Source: a virus
Virus record (IMG/VR): IMGVR_UViG_3300048927_000352
Span: 1 to 38,521 of that record
DNA: 38,521 nt
Strand: one strand, 5' to 3'
The first letter of the stretch is position 1. The number at the start of each line of letters is the position of its first letter. Both the position numbers and the translations under genes were made by a program. The notes beneath the pieces are model-generated. The model saw nothing but the letters and a program-made list of their open reading frames with translations, did no database searches and was not told the origin of the DNA. This document shows positions 21,632 to 28,449 of this stretch, in pieces.

Positions 21632-23860
21632 ATGCCCGAACATACCACGCCTCTGACGCCGCTTGAACTAGCGCAGCACTACGTCGGTCAAGGCTGGCCC
21701 GTATTTCCATGCCGCTCGCACGCTGAGGAGAATGTCGACCAGGCGACTGGCGAGATCGTCACGCTCGGCGAAAAAACGCCTTTGACGCCAAACGGCTTTA
21801 AGGCAGCAACGCGCTTTCCTCGCATCATCGAGAGATGGTGGTCGGACTGGCCAGATGCGGCTGTCGGCCTGCCGACTGGCGAGAAGACCGGCTTCTTCGC
21901 GCTAGACATCGACAACAAGCCGGGCGGTGCCAACGGCTTCGACTGGCTGGCTGAGATGGAAGCCGAGCACGGGCCGCTCCCCGACACGGCCCGTGTGACG
22001 AGCCCCAACGGGGGCCTGCACATCTACTACAAGTACGTGGTGGGCACGCGCAACCGCGGCGCACTCGGTGCTGGCGTGGATATTCGCTCCGAAGGCGGTT
22101 ACGTGCTTGCCGCTGGCAGCACGATGGCTAACGGCCGATCCTACAAGTGGGAAACCGACACGCGCGAGATTGCAGACGCGCCAGCATGGCTACTTGACCT
22201 GCTGCTGCCGAAGTCGGCGCCTGCTCACACGCAGTACAGTCTTTCGGCTGCGACCAACAACGCTTATGTCGATGCCGCTGTCGATCGCGAACTCGCGGAC
22301 CTTGCTGGCGCGCCTATGGGTACGCGCAACAATGCGCTCAACGACGCTGCATTCTCGATCGGCACTATCGTAGGCGCCGGCGCGCTCGGCGAGGCCGAGG
22401 CACGCGCCTTGCTGCAGGACGTAGCTCGCGGCTGGGGCAGGGACTGGTCACGCTGCTGCAAGACGATTGAGAACGGCCTGAAGGCTGGTATCCAGAACCC
22501 GCGCAACATTCCGGAGCCTGACTTCCCGGCGCAGGACAACACGCGCCTGGTGGACATCACGCGCATGATCCAGCGCGGGCTGGAGAAGGGGCGCCTACGC
22601 GAGCAGGCAGCTGCGGCAGAGGCAGAGGCAGAGGCGGACATTGTATCAGAACCCGCACCGCAAATAGAGGCGTCACCAGCCAGTGATATCGAGCCCGCAA
22701 ACGAGAACGTGCCACAATCACCGATCGTCGCCACGGCATTCAAGTGGATCGACCCCAAGACACTACCGCGTCGCGAGTTCGCCTACGGCTCGCACTTCAT
22801 CCGCAAGTATGTGTCCGTCACGGTATCGCCGGGCGGCCTTGGTAAGACGTCGGCCTGCATCGCCGAGGGTCTTGCTATGGTGTCGGGTAGGGCGCTGCTC
22901 GGCATCAAACCACCCAAGCGCTTGCGCACGTGGATATTCAATGCCGAAGACCCGCGTGACGAAATGGAGCGGCGCATCATGGCGGCTTGCATCCACTATA
23001 AGCTGAAGCCTGCCGACCTCGAGGGACATCTCTTCCTGGATAGCGGCCGCGAACAGGAGCTGGTCGTCGCCATCGAAGACAAGAAGGCTGGCGTGCGCAT
23101 CCAGCAGCCGATTGTTGAGGCGGTGGTCGAGCAGATTGAGAGATACGGCATTGATGTCATGATCGTGGATCCATTCGTGTCCACGCACGGCGTCAACGAG
23201 AACGACAACGGCGCGATCGACAAGGTGGCGAAGCTTTGGGCGCAGATTGCGGATTACACAAACTGCTCGATCGACATCGTGCACCATCTGCGCAAGGTCG
23301 CCGACCGAGAGGCTACCGTCGAAGATGCGCGCGGTGCGGTGTCGCTGATCGGCGCGGCGCGCTCGGTGCGCGTCCTCAACCGCATGTCGGAAGAGCAAGC
23401 AGGTGAGGCGGGTATCAACAAGGAAGATCGTTTCGGTTACTTCTACACCACTTACGGCAAGTCTAACCTGACGCCGTTATCGCATAAGGCGGAGTGGCGG
23501 CATTTGGTCTCGACACCGCTTGGCAACGGGACCGGCCTTGCGCAGCCGCAGGACTTTGCCCCGGTCGTGACGGAATGGCATTGGCCGAGTGCGGAGGAAG
23601 TAGCGGGAGACCTCACGGAGGACCAGCGTGCGTCGATTCTGGCGGCCGTGAGCGCGTCCGACTACAAGAAGTCACCGAAGGCCAAGAACTGGGTCGGAAA
23701 CGCTGTAGCATACGCTGTGGGGCTTGATCTGGACGACAATGTGCAGCGCAAGCGGGCGTCCAGCCTTGTGACTGCGCTGATGCGTGAAGGTGCGCTCGTC
23801 GAGAGGGAGGAGCGTGATCCGGTCAGGCGGGAACTGGCGGTGTTTGTTAGGGTGGGTTAA
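21632..23860 (+). CDS. Primase-polymerase / RecA-like helicase fusion
   Basis: 742-residue replication protein. Residues 10-195 form a primase-polymerase domain (GWPVFPCR, D92-I-D94 in FALDIDNK, H130 in GGLHIYY, D150). Residues 300-365 are an Ala/Glu-rich linker. From 365 comes a RecA/RepA-like ATPase with Walker A at 399-407 (SPGGLGKTS), then a Walker B in MIVDPFVSTH and HHLRK (a likely sensor). It would open and prime the phage origin. Start ATG 21632 has GGAGG upstream; the frame upstream to 21566 overlaps the divergent gene and is not needed. Confidence 0.9.
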   Translation: MPEHTTPLTPLELAQHYVGQGWPVFPCRSHAEENVDQATGEIVTLGEKTPLTPNGFKAATRFPRIIERWWSDWPDAAVGLPTGEKTGFFALDIDNKPGGANGFDWLAEMEAEHGPLPDTARVTSPNGGLHIYYKYVVGTRNRGALGAGVDIRSEGGYVLAAGSTMANGRSYKWETDTREIADAPAWLLDLLLPKSAPAHTQYSLSAATNNAYVDAAVDRELADLAGAPMGTRNNALNDAAFSIGTIVGAGALGEAEARALLQDVARGWGRDWSRCCKTIENGLKAGIQNPRNIPEPDFPAQDNTRLVDITRMIQRGLEKGRLREQAAAAEAEAEADIVSEPAPQIEASPASDIEPANENVPQSPIVATAFKWIDPKTLPRREFAYGSHFIRKYVSVTVSPGGLGKTSACIAEGLAMVSGRALLGIKPPKRLRTWIFNAEDPRDEMERRIMAACIHYKLKPADLEGHLFLDSGREQELVVAIEDKKAGVRIQQPIVEAVVEQIERYGIDVMIVDPFVSTHGVNENDNGAIDKVAKLWAQIADYTNCSIDIVHHLRKVADREATVEDARGAVSLIGAARSVRVLNRMSEEQAGEAGINKEDRFGYFYTTYGKSNLTPLSHKAEWRHLVSTPLGNGTGLAQPQDFAPVVTEWHWPSAEEVAGDLTEDQRASILAAVSASDYKKSPKAKNWVGNAVAYAVGLDLDDNVQRKRASSLVTALMREGALVEREERDPVRRELAVFVRVG

Positions 23861-24129
23861 TCTTCAACCTCTTCGGCAGCTTTTACGTGTTGCAAAATGG
23901 TTTGCTCGATGAAAACGTTTAGCGGTACCGGCAAATATCCCTCGTTGGGATGAAGTGTGACTAGTTGAACCAAAGCCATCCTCGCAGCCTGAAGATGGAC
24001 TTCCCGCGTGGGAGTTCTCCCGCTCTCTAGGTTCTCGTATGTTCGTAAAGGGACTCCCATCGCCTTCGCGAAAGCAGATTGAGAGAGACGGCAATGTGCT
24101 CGCAGAAGAGCTAGTTGGTTGATCTTCAT
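23857..24129 (-). CDS. XRE-like small transcription regulator
   Basis: 90-residue protein with a helix-turn-helix at about 10-38 (RLSQSAFAKAMGVPLRTYEN, followed by LESGRTP). The C-terminal half is helical with no recognised motif. It is transcribed leftward and its stop overlaps the end of the primase-helicase gene. The upstream DNA holds a promoter with two palindromes (24312-24363), which it probably binds. The start ATG at 24129 has GGGAG 11 bases upstream. Confidence 0.8.
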   Translation of the reverse strand: MKINQLALLRAHCRLSQSAFAKAMGVPLRTYENLESGRTPTREVHLQAARMALVQLVTLHPNEGYLPVPLNVFIEQTILQHVKAAEEVED

Positions 24130-24157
24130 TGAATTCTACACTCCCTTTTGTTATCTT

Positions 24158-24192
24158 GGGGAACCGGAGAGGTTGCAGCCCCTCCGGCCCCC
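24158..24192 (-). promoter_or_regulatory. Leader hairpin between tiny gene and regulator
   Basis: CCGGAGAGG (24164-24172) pairs with CCCCTCCGG (24179-24187) with one mismatch, extended by GGGG/CCCC. There is no T-run, so it is not an ordinary terminator. It lies between the tiny gene at 24196-24264 and the regulator start and could affect its translation. Confidence 0.4.
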
Positions 24193-24195
24193 AGT

Positions 24196-24264
24196 TTAAC
24201 GGCCGATGGAGATCGTTACTCTCCACTTGCCGAACCGGACTTGGACGGTGAGCTTGATGCTCAT
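24196..24264 (-). CDS. Possible 22-residue peptide (leader peptide?)
   Basis: ATG 24264 is preceded by a very good ribosome binding site (CTGGAGGATACC); the frame of 22 codons ends with TAA at 24196-24198. The peptide (MSIKLTVQVRF at its start) alternates hydrophobic and polar residues like a beta strand. It is followed by a hairpin and then the regulator gene, an arrangement like a leader peptide. No start-to-stop length argument supports it, only the signal before the ATG. Confidence 0.4.
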   Translation of the reverse strand: MSIKLTVQVRFGKWRVTISIGR

Positions 24265-24284
24265 GGTATCCTCCAGTCGGGTTG

Positions 24285-24304
24285 CCGAAGCGGGTTTGCT
24301 TCGG
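24285..24304. repeat. Hairpin CCGAAGC/GCTTCGG in the regulator's 5' region
   Basis: A perfect 7-bp inverted repeat with a 6-base loop, between the promoter at 24312-24340 and the tiny gene. It could be an RNA stem in the leader. Confidence 0.45.
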
Positions 24305-24311
24305 TGATTTC

Positions 24312-24363
24312 TTTATGCCACCATTTTGGTGGTGGCGCAAGCGAAAACCACCATTTTGGTGGT
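24312..24363 (-). promoter_or_regulatory. Regulator promoter with two 15-base palindromic operators
   Basis: On the minus strand TTGCGC (24340-24335), a 17-base spacer and CATAAA (24317-24312). The palindrome CCACCATTTTGGTGG lies exactly in the spacer (24318-24332), and a second copy, extended to ACCACC..GGTGGT, is at 24347-24363, just upstream of the -35. Their centres are 30 bases apart, near three helical turns. Autoregulation by the XRE-like protein is the simplest reading. Confidence 0.65.
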
Positions 24364-24372
24364 AAAAAATAG

Positions 24373-24406
24373 AGCCGTCAGCTTTGCAGGGCTGGCGGCT
24401 TTTTTT
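24373..24406 (+). terminator. Rho-independent terminator of the early transcript
   Basis: AGCCGTCAGC (24373-24382) pairs with GCTGGCGGCT (24391-24400, one G-U pair), followed by TTTTTT. It would stop plus-strand transcription coming from the primase-helicase gene. Confidence 0.8.
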
Positions 24407-24449
24407 GTCTCGTCTGCGGCGGCTTTTGATCGCCGTACGCACTTATCGC

Positions 24450-24474
24450 GGAACCATTTGCGCCGCCTTGCGTT
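24450..24474 (+). promoter_or_regulatory. EcfG-type stress promoter of the CsbD gene
   Basis: GGAAC (24450-24454), 16 bases, CGTT (24471-24474). This matches the GGAAC-N16/17-CGTT consensus of EcfG, the general stress sigma factor of alphaproteobacteria. It lies 32 bases before the CsbD start codon. Confidence 0.78.
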
Positions 24475-24506
24475 TTCTCCTCACACAACAAAAAGGAGAC
24501 ATATCA

Positions 24507-24710
24507 ATGGATTGGAACCGCGTAGAAGGCAACTGGAAGCAGATGAAGGGTAAGGTTAAGGAGCAGTGGGGCAAACTCACCGACGACGACCTTGACGTCA
24601 TCAACGGCAAGCGCGAGCAGCTGGAAGGCAAGATCCAAGAGCGCTATGGCTATGCGAAGGACCAGACCAAGAAAGACATCGACGACTGGTATGGTCGTCA
24701 GGGTTGGTAA
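24507..24710 (+). CDS. CsbD-family stress protein
   Basis: 67-residue CsbD-like protein (MDWNRVEGNWKQMKGKVKEQ; then WGKLTDDDLDVINGK and EGKIQERYGYAK). CsbD proteins accumulate strongly in the general stress response; their molecular task is unknown. It stands as a single gene between two terminators, with its own stress promoter, so it should be expressed from the dormant prophage by the host. This makes it a lysogenic-conversion candidate. ATG 24507 has AAAAAGGAGACATATCA. Confidence 0.92.
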   Translation: MDWNRVEGNWKQMKGKVKEQWGKLTDDDLDVINGKREQLEGKIQERYGYAKDQTKKDIDDWYGRQGW

Positions 24711-24820
24711 TTCTGGAACCTTACGCGCGCCGGCCAGTTAGATAGGTCATGGCAGCGCGTTAGCGCAGCGGCTTTATCGTCGACCACGGATGTACTGGCG
24801 GCGCAGAGAAGCAAAAGGAA

Positions 24821-24852
24821 GGTCGGTGCAGAGATGCGCCGGCCTTTTTTTT
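24821..24852 (+). terminator. Terminator after the CsbD gene
   Basis: GGTCGGTGCA (24821-24830) and TGCGCCGGCC (24835-24844) form a stem with G-U pairs and a GAGA loop, followed by eight T. It also reaches the stop of the opposite-strand membrane gene. Confidence 0.78.
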
Positions 24853-25798
24853 AAACTAGGGCGGTCCGTATGGATTCCACCCAGTTGCCATTCAAGGTGG
24901 AATAAGCGCCCCCAACGATGCAGAAAGATGAAAGTACACCCAGAAACAAAGCTCCCCAGTACGAGATGTGGACACCCCACGTGTGGACATTTTGGCCGGC
25001 CCATTGGTCAGGATCCCACAGCATTGCCTTGTTTGCCCAAGCTTCATAGTTGTCGCTGTGCATCGACCAATTCACCCAGGTGAACAAGCCGGCGAAAAGG
25101 GTGAGCATTAGCCCTGAGACGAACCACCATACCGTCCACTGATAGCGCGCCAACGCATCCGGCTTGTCCGCCAATTCACTGAGGAATGTGAAGAGACCAA
25201 ACAGCGCACCGCCGTGGATCAAGAGCAGGCTTGCAAGCAGCCACTTTCCCAACTGGCTGGCAATATCAAATGTCGCTCGCTGCATCTCCTTGTAGTCTTT
25301 GTAGACGATCTCGGCGACTTCAGCCCGGTTCTTCATGAACTGCTTTGCCTGTAAGGGAGGGGTGTTCGGGTCGACTTCGGTCATAATCGCTCTAATGTTT
25401 TGAAATGTGTCGGAGCTAGATGTTGCGCGGTTGAAGTAGGCTAGGTTCTCCTCATCGCCTAGTAAGATCTCGATAATGCCGATGAGCATCTTTGAAGCTA
25501 GAGCACCAGAATGGCCGCTGAATTGCCCATCTCGTTTCAGGGCGCAAGCCATTTCGAGCTGATTAAACACCTCAGATAATGCCGCTTCCCGATCTTTTTC
25601 TTCCTTGCCATCGAGATCGTTTATTGCCTTGATTATCGAATTGTAGGCAGCTCCGACTGCGTTAGCGGAGCTAGCTAAACCGTCCTTTTTCAGTTGCCTC
25701 AACACAAACCACAGAGCGATCAGCGAGATTGGCAGGCCTGCAGACGACGCGTAGTCGGCTAGATTATCGGGCCAGAAGGAAGTTGCATCACCTACCAA
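24851..25798 (-). CDS. Opposite-strand multi-pass membrane protein (possible moron)
   Basis: 315-residue protein with an N-terminal membrane segment (about 17-35), a soluble helical domain of about 150 residues, and three more membrane segments (about 187-212, 228-250, 275-300). No family is recognised. The start is a TTG at 25798, six bases or less after the stop of a small upstream gene, so translation is probably coupled. It is more A+T-rich than neighbours and independent of the phage operons. A role in exclusion or defence is only suggested by context. Confidence 0.7.
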   Translation of the reverse strand: MVGDATSFWPDNLADYASSAGLPISLIALWFVLRQLKKDGLASSANAVGAAYNSIIKAINDLDGKEEKDREAALSEVFNQLEMACALKRDGQFSGHSGALASKMLIGIIEILLGDEENLAYFNRATSSSDTFQNIRAIMTEVDPNTPPLQAKQFMKNRAEVAEIVYKDYKEMQRATFDIASQLGKWLLASLLLIHGGALFGLFTFLSELADKPDALARYQWTVWWFVSGLMLTLFAGLFTWVNWSMHSDNYEAWANKAMLWDPDQWAGQNVHTWGVHISYWGALFLGVLSSFCIVGGAYSTLNGNWVESIRTALV

Positions 25799-25801
25799 GG
25801 C

Positions 25802-25969
25802 TTAGCTCTGTCCGGTTTTATTGTCGGGTCGAGGTTTTGATGCGACCTTATCTCTCAGGTGTTCAAGAGTCAGATTCTTCTGTTCATTGATTTGCCTACT
25901 GCCGTGTTCAGATGAGCCTTTACGGCTATCTTTTCCGACATTATTTTTTGGATCTTTGTCATTTGACAT
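25802..25969 (-). CDS. 55-residue hydrophilic protein paired with the membrane protein
   Basis: ATG 25969 to TAA at 25802-25804. The product (MSNDKDPKNNVGKDSRKGSS at the start; KNLTLEHLRDKVAS later) is highly charged and probably unstructured in its first half. Its stop lies 3 bases before the TTG start of the membrane gene. The ribosome binding site is weak (GGGGCG). No function can be given. Confidence 0.5.
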   Translation of the reverse strand: MSNDKDPKNNVGKDSRKGSSEHGSRQINEQKNLTLEHLRDKVASKPRPDNKTGQS

Positions 25970-26304
25970 ATGGGCGCCCCGAGGAAGAATCTATCTAGGT
26001 ATACAACCAAATTGTCATCTGTAATTCAACTTCTAATACCGCCCGGATAGCCACTTTTCTATCCGTGCACTAACTGTGCACATACGGGCGGAGACACCCG
26101 CACAGCGCTGCCCGGTTGGTGCACGTTTAGTAGGGTATATATTTATATATACCCCTACACGTGCAACCGTGCAGGGCGGTGTGCCGCGCGCACGGTTCTG
26201 ATGATGATTTTATCTGGGCAACGTGCGGCGGGCAGATGGACATATTCGTTACAACCCGGAACCGACATCACCTCATCCGCATTTCGCAGATGAGGAGAAC
26301 GCCG
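25970..26304. other. Structured divergent spacer rich in inverted repeats and GTGCA
   Basis: A 335-base non-coding stretch between divergent genes. CCGCCCG/CGGGCGG (about 26039 and 26085) encloses a hairpin CGGATAG/CTATCCG (26044-26065) and two GTGCAC boxes (about 26065-26082). A further 10-bp inverted repeat GGGTATATAT/ATATATACCC (26133-26154) lies inside a longer imperfect palindrome with CGGTTGGTGCACGT and ACACGTGCAACCG arms (about 26112-26172). The pentamer GTGCA recurs at least five times. It could be a replication origin, a structured RNA or a protein-binding array. Confidence 0.5.
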
Positions 26305-26472
26305 ATGCCAGACAACGAAGTGCAGCCATACACCGTCGAGCAGCTACAGCAGAAATATGCCGTAAGCCTGCATGTGGCAGTGGAGGTGCTCGAACACTTT
26401 CGAGGCGACCGGTCAAAAATCGACAAGTTCATGAAGCGGTGTCCGAACCGGGAAGGGGACGATCGTCAATGA
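26305..26472 (+). CDS. Small hypothetical phage protein
   Basis: 55-residue protein (MPDNEVQPYTVEQLQQKYAV at the start; LHVAVEVLEHFRGDRSKID later) that looks like a short helical domain. The ATG at 26305 has GAGGAGAACGCCG; the frame is open much further upstream through the structured spacer, but without a ribosome binding site. Function unknown. Confidence 0.6.
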   Translation: MPDNEVQPYTVEQLQQKYAVSLHVAVEVLEHFRGDRSKIDKFMKRCPNREGDDRQ

Positions 26473-26580
26473 CAGAGGCCTGCTCTTAGCCGGTCTTTTT
26501 TGCGGCTCCGGTCTTGAACCGGCCTTTGGTCCCACCAATATTTTTCGGGCTTCTTGATCTGTTTGGATTGGAGGTAAGAA

Positions 26581-26883
26581 ATGAACAGCCAAGACGTTTT
26601 GTTTCGAGCACCAGTTCGCGTCCGGTTACAGTGCGGACTCGAGAGAACATTCCTCAGCGTATATGATGCGCTGGATTTTTTGGAAGCAGAGTGGCCGCTC
26701 CGACGCGGAGATCGCTACAAGAGGGCAGTGAACCGATGCAGGGCAGCTCTGGAATGGGCAGCGCCCTCCGAGGTCGCCCGTGAAGCTTTCATTGCGGCCT
26801 GCCTTGAGGCGGGCATGCCGATGATCTCGGCAAGTCCGGCGCCACTACGCGGGCACAGCCATAACCTTCATGCAACTGGCTAG
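26581..26883 (+). CDS. DUF982-family protein
   Basis: 100-residue protein matching the DUF982 pattern of Rhizobiaceae (RTFLSVYDALDFLEAEWPLR; then CRAALEWAAPSEVAREAFIA and AACLEAGM). Its function is unknown; many rhizobia carry several copies on plasmids and islands. It has GGAGGTAAGAA before the ATG and its own terminator, so it is probably an independent unit. Confidence 0.85.
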   Translation: MNSQDVLFRAPVRVRLQCGLERTFLSVYDALDFLEAEWPLRRGDRYKRAVNRCRAALEWAAPSEVAREAFIAACLEAGMPMISASPAPLRGHSHNLHATG

Positions 26884-26890
26884 GTACACA

Positions 26891-26915
26891 GCCCCGCAGA
26901 ATGCGGGGCTTTTTT
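26891..26915 (+). terminator. Terminator after the DUF982 gene
   Basis: GCCCCGC / GCGGGGC (26891-26909) with a 5-base loop, followed by six T. Confidence 0.9.
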
Positions 26916-27015
26916 CTCGGCCAAAAAATATTTCACAAATCGACTACCCGTTTTCGCTCCTCTCTCGGAAAGTATGTGGGTCGCCACCACGACACCACAC
27001 CACGAGGAGACCGAC

Positions 27016-27504
27016 ATGGGAAAAGCCACCACCCAAACCACCCGCGTCAACGGCAAGCGCGTGGTCATCCGCACGAGCGCCAAGGGCAAGGTGAGCGTCG
27101 CTGACGCACCCATCAAGGAAAGCGAAGGGCAGGCGGCTCAGGTCCGCGCCCTGCGGTCGCTGCCGGAGTACGGCCGCCAGTTCCTGCTGGCTGGCGACAT
27201 GAACAGCGCCAAGCGCGGACCGCGCGCACAGGCCGATGCTATCGCCACCGGGCTGACGCCAGGCGAAGCCGATCTGCGGATTTACCTCAAGGACGGCAAG
27301 CTGCGGATGATCGAGAACAAGGTTGGTAAAGGCCGGCTTTCTCCGGCGCAGGTCGAGCGCCATGCTTCGCTGGCACGGCTCGGGCATCCAGTGGAGGTGG
27401 TGCGGTTCACGTCCACAGGGGAAGCGGCAAGCAAGGCGGTGGCGTTGGTCAAAGGGTGGCTGGCCGACAACGACAATCACCCAGCACAATCACAGCAGCA
27501 GTAA
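27016..27504 (+). CDS. VRR-NUC family nuclease
   Basis: 162-residue protein with a VRR-NUC (PD-(D/E)XK) core: G83-E-A-D86 (TPGEADLRIYL), E100-N-K102 (MIENKVGKG), RLSPAQ (107-112) and LGHPVEVVRF. Such phage nucleases cut branched or flap DNA. The N-terminal 50 residues are basic. It ends with an ANDN-like DNDNHP. ATG 27016 has GAGGAGACCGAC. Confidence 0.88.
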   Translation: MGKATTQTTRVNGKRVVIRTSAKGKVSVADAPIKESEGQAAQVRALRSLPEYGRQFLLAGDMNSAKRGPRAQADAIATGLTPGEADLRIYLKDGKLRMIENKVGKGRLSPAQVERHASLARLGHPVEVVRFTSTGEAASKAVALVKGWLADNDNHPAQSQQQ

Positions 27505-27505
27505 C

Positions 27506-27543
27506 GGCGCCCACCAAGCGCCTTCACCACAGGGGAGACGAGA
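27506..27543 (+). promoter_or_regulatory. Intercistronic hairpin plus GGGGAGA leader
   Basis: GGCGC / GCGCC (27506-27522) with loop CCACCAA, then TTCACCACA and GGGGAGACGAGA before ATG 27544. The loop is identical to that of the hairpin at 17289-17309. Confidence 0.55.
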
Positions 27544-28449
27544 ATGGCCAGACATGGATCACTTGCAGAGCAGCTGGCAGCGGTCCGCCGCTTCGCCGCC
27601 GAACCAGATCATCAGCCGGAGCCGCTACAAACTAACTGGTCTGTCGTCCCAGCAAACGACAACAACCCCGACGAAATCGAAGACCTAAAGCACGATCGCA
27701 AGAGGCTGGTAACGCCATCTGTCGCCGAGATCATGAAGAACGTTGCTACGGGTGACGTCGAGCGGAACCCAGCAGGGCAGGTGGTCCGGATCGGAAAGCT
27801 GCGGTTCAGCGATGGCACTCAGACTGAAAAAGCCTGTCGCCTCACTATTGACGGTGGCGTCGAGGAGTACGCGGCAAGGATGCCGGCTGGCGCGCTGCTT
27901 GGCTCTCGCGACAAGGTGGATGTTGCGTTAGGCGGAGACGACAATCCGCAAGAGGTTACCGAAAGCAATCAGTACTTCGCCGACATGCTCGACACCAAGA
28001 GGGCCAGATACCTTACCGGCAAGAAGCACAAAGGCCCGCGCGTGAGGATGACGGCAGACGAAGCCCGATCGGAACTGGCCAGGGCTTATGCCAACACCGA
28101 CATGAGCAAGGTTACATTCACCCGCTGTCCTGATGGACTGCCGTGTGGCTCCGCCAAGATCGCAGATAGCTTTCTGGGAATGCAAAAGACCACATGCGCC
28201 GGCGGCGGCTCGATGATGTGGCAGGATATCGTAGCCGCAATGGCGGATCGCAAGGAGTGGTTCGATGCGGTTGATGAGTTGAAAGACGAAGACAGAGCGA
28301 CGCTTGAAGCCGCGCGGTCAGCGAGGAACATGTCCGATCTCGGGACCAAGGCCGGATACACAGGCAAGCAGGCCGAACGACAAGGAAAACGTCGACTGAT
28401 GGCCGCGAACGACAATCTGATGGCTGCACTACGAAAGGCGGCGTCATAA
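27544..28449 (+). CDS. Phage protein with C-terminal sigma-4-like HTH (possible late regulator)
   Basis: 301-residue protein with no clear family. ANDN motifs are near the start (VPANDNNPDE) and the end (MAANDNLMA). The last 50 residues (ATLEAARSARNMSDLGTKAG, then YTGKQAERQGKRRL) have the spacing of a sigma region 4/LuxR-like helix-turn-helix. The central part has FADMLDTKRARYLTGKKHKG and a Cys pair (C195, C202). Its position just before the late region suits an activator of late genes; inference only. Confidence 0.7.
   Translation: MARHGSLAEQLAAVRRFAAEPDHQPEPLQTNWSVVPANDNNPDEIEDLKHDRKRLVTPSVAEIMKNVATGDVERNPAGQVVRIGKLRFSDGTQTEKACRLTIDGGVEEYAARMPAGALLGSRDKVDVALGGDDNPQEVTESNQYFADMLDTKRARYLTGKKHKGPRVRMTADEARSELARAYANTDMSKVTFTRCPDGLPCGSAKIADSFLGMQKTTCAGGGSMMWQDIVAAMADRKEWFDAVDELKDEDRATLEAARSARNMSDLGTKAGYTGKQAERQGKRRLMAANDNLMAALRKAAS

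Noticed and set aside
24318-24363. CCACCATTTTGGTGG repeats as a CRISPR or small repeat array
   Set aside because: Only two copies, 30 bases apart, both perfect palindromes placed on promoter boxes; better explained as operators.
23864-24442. Minus-strand frame of 192 codons over the XRE-like gene and its operators
   Set aside because: It runs through the palindromic operators, hairpins and terminator and overlaps the recognised regulator in another frame; its composition is not protein-like.
26479-26535. Possible terminator after the small gene at 26305
   Set aside because: CCGGT-CTTGA-ACCGG (26508-26522) is a real short stem, but no T-run follows; not enough to call a terminator.
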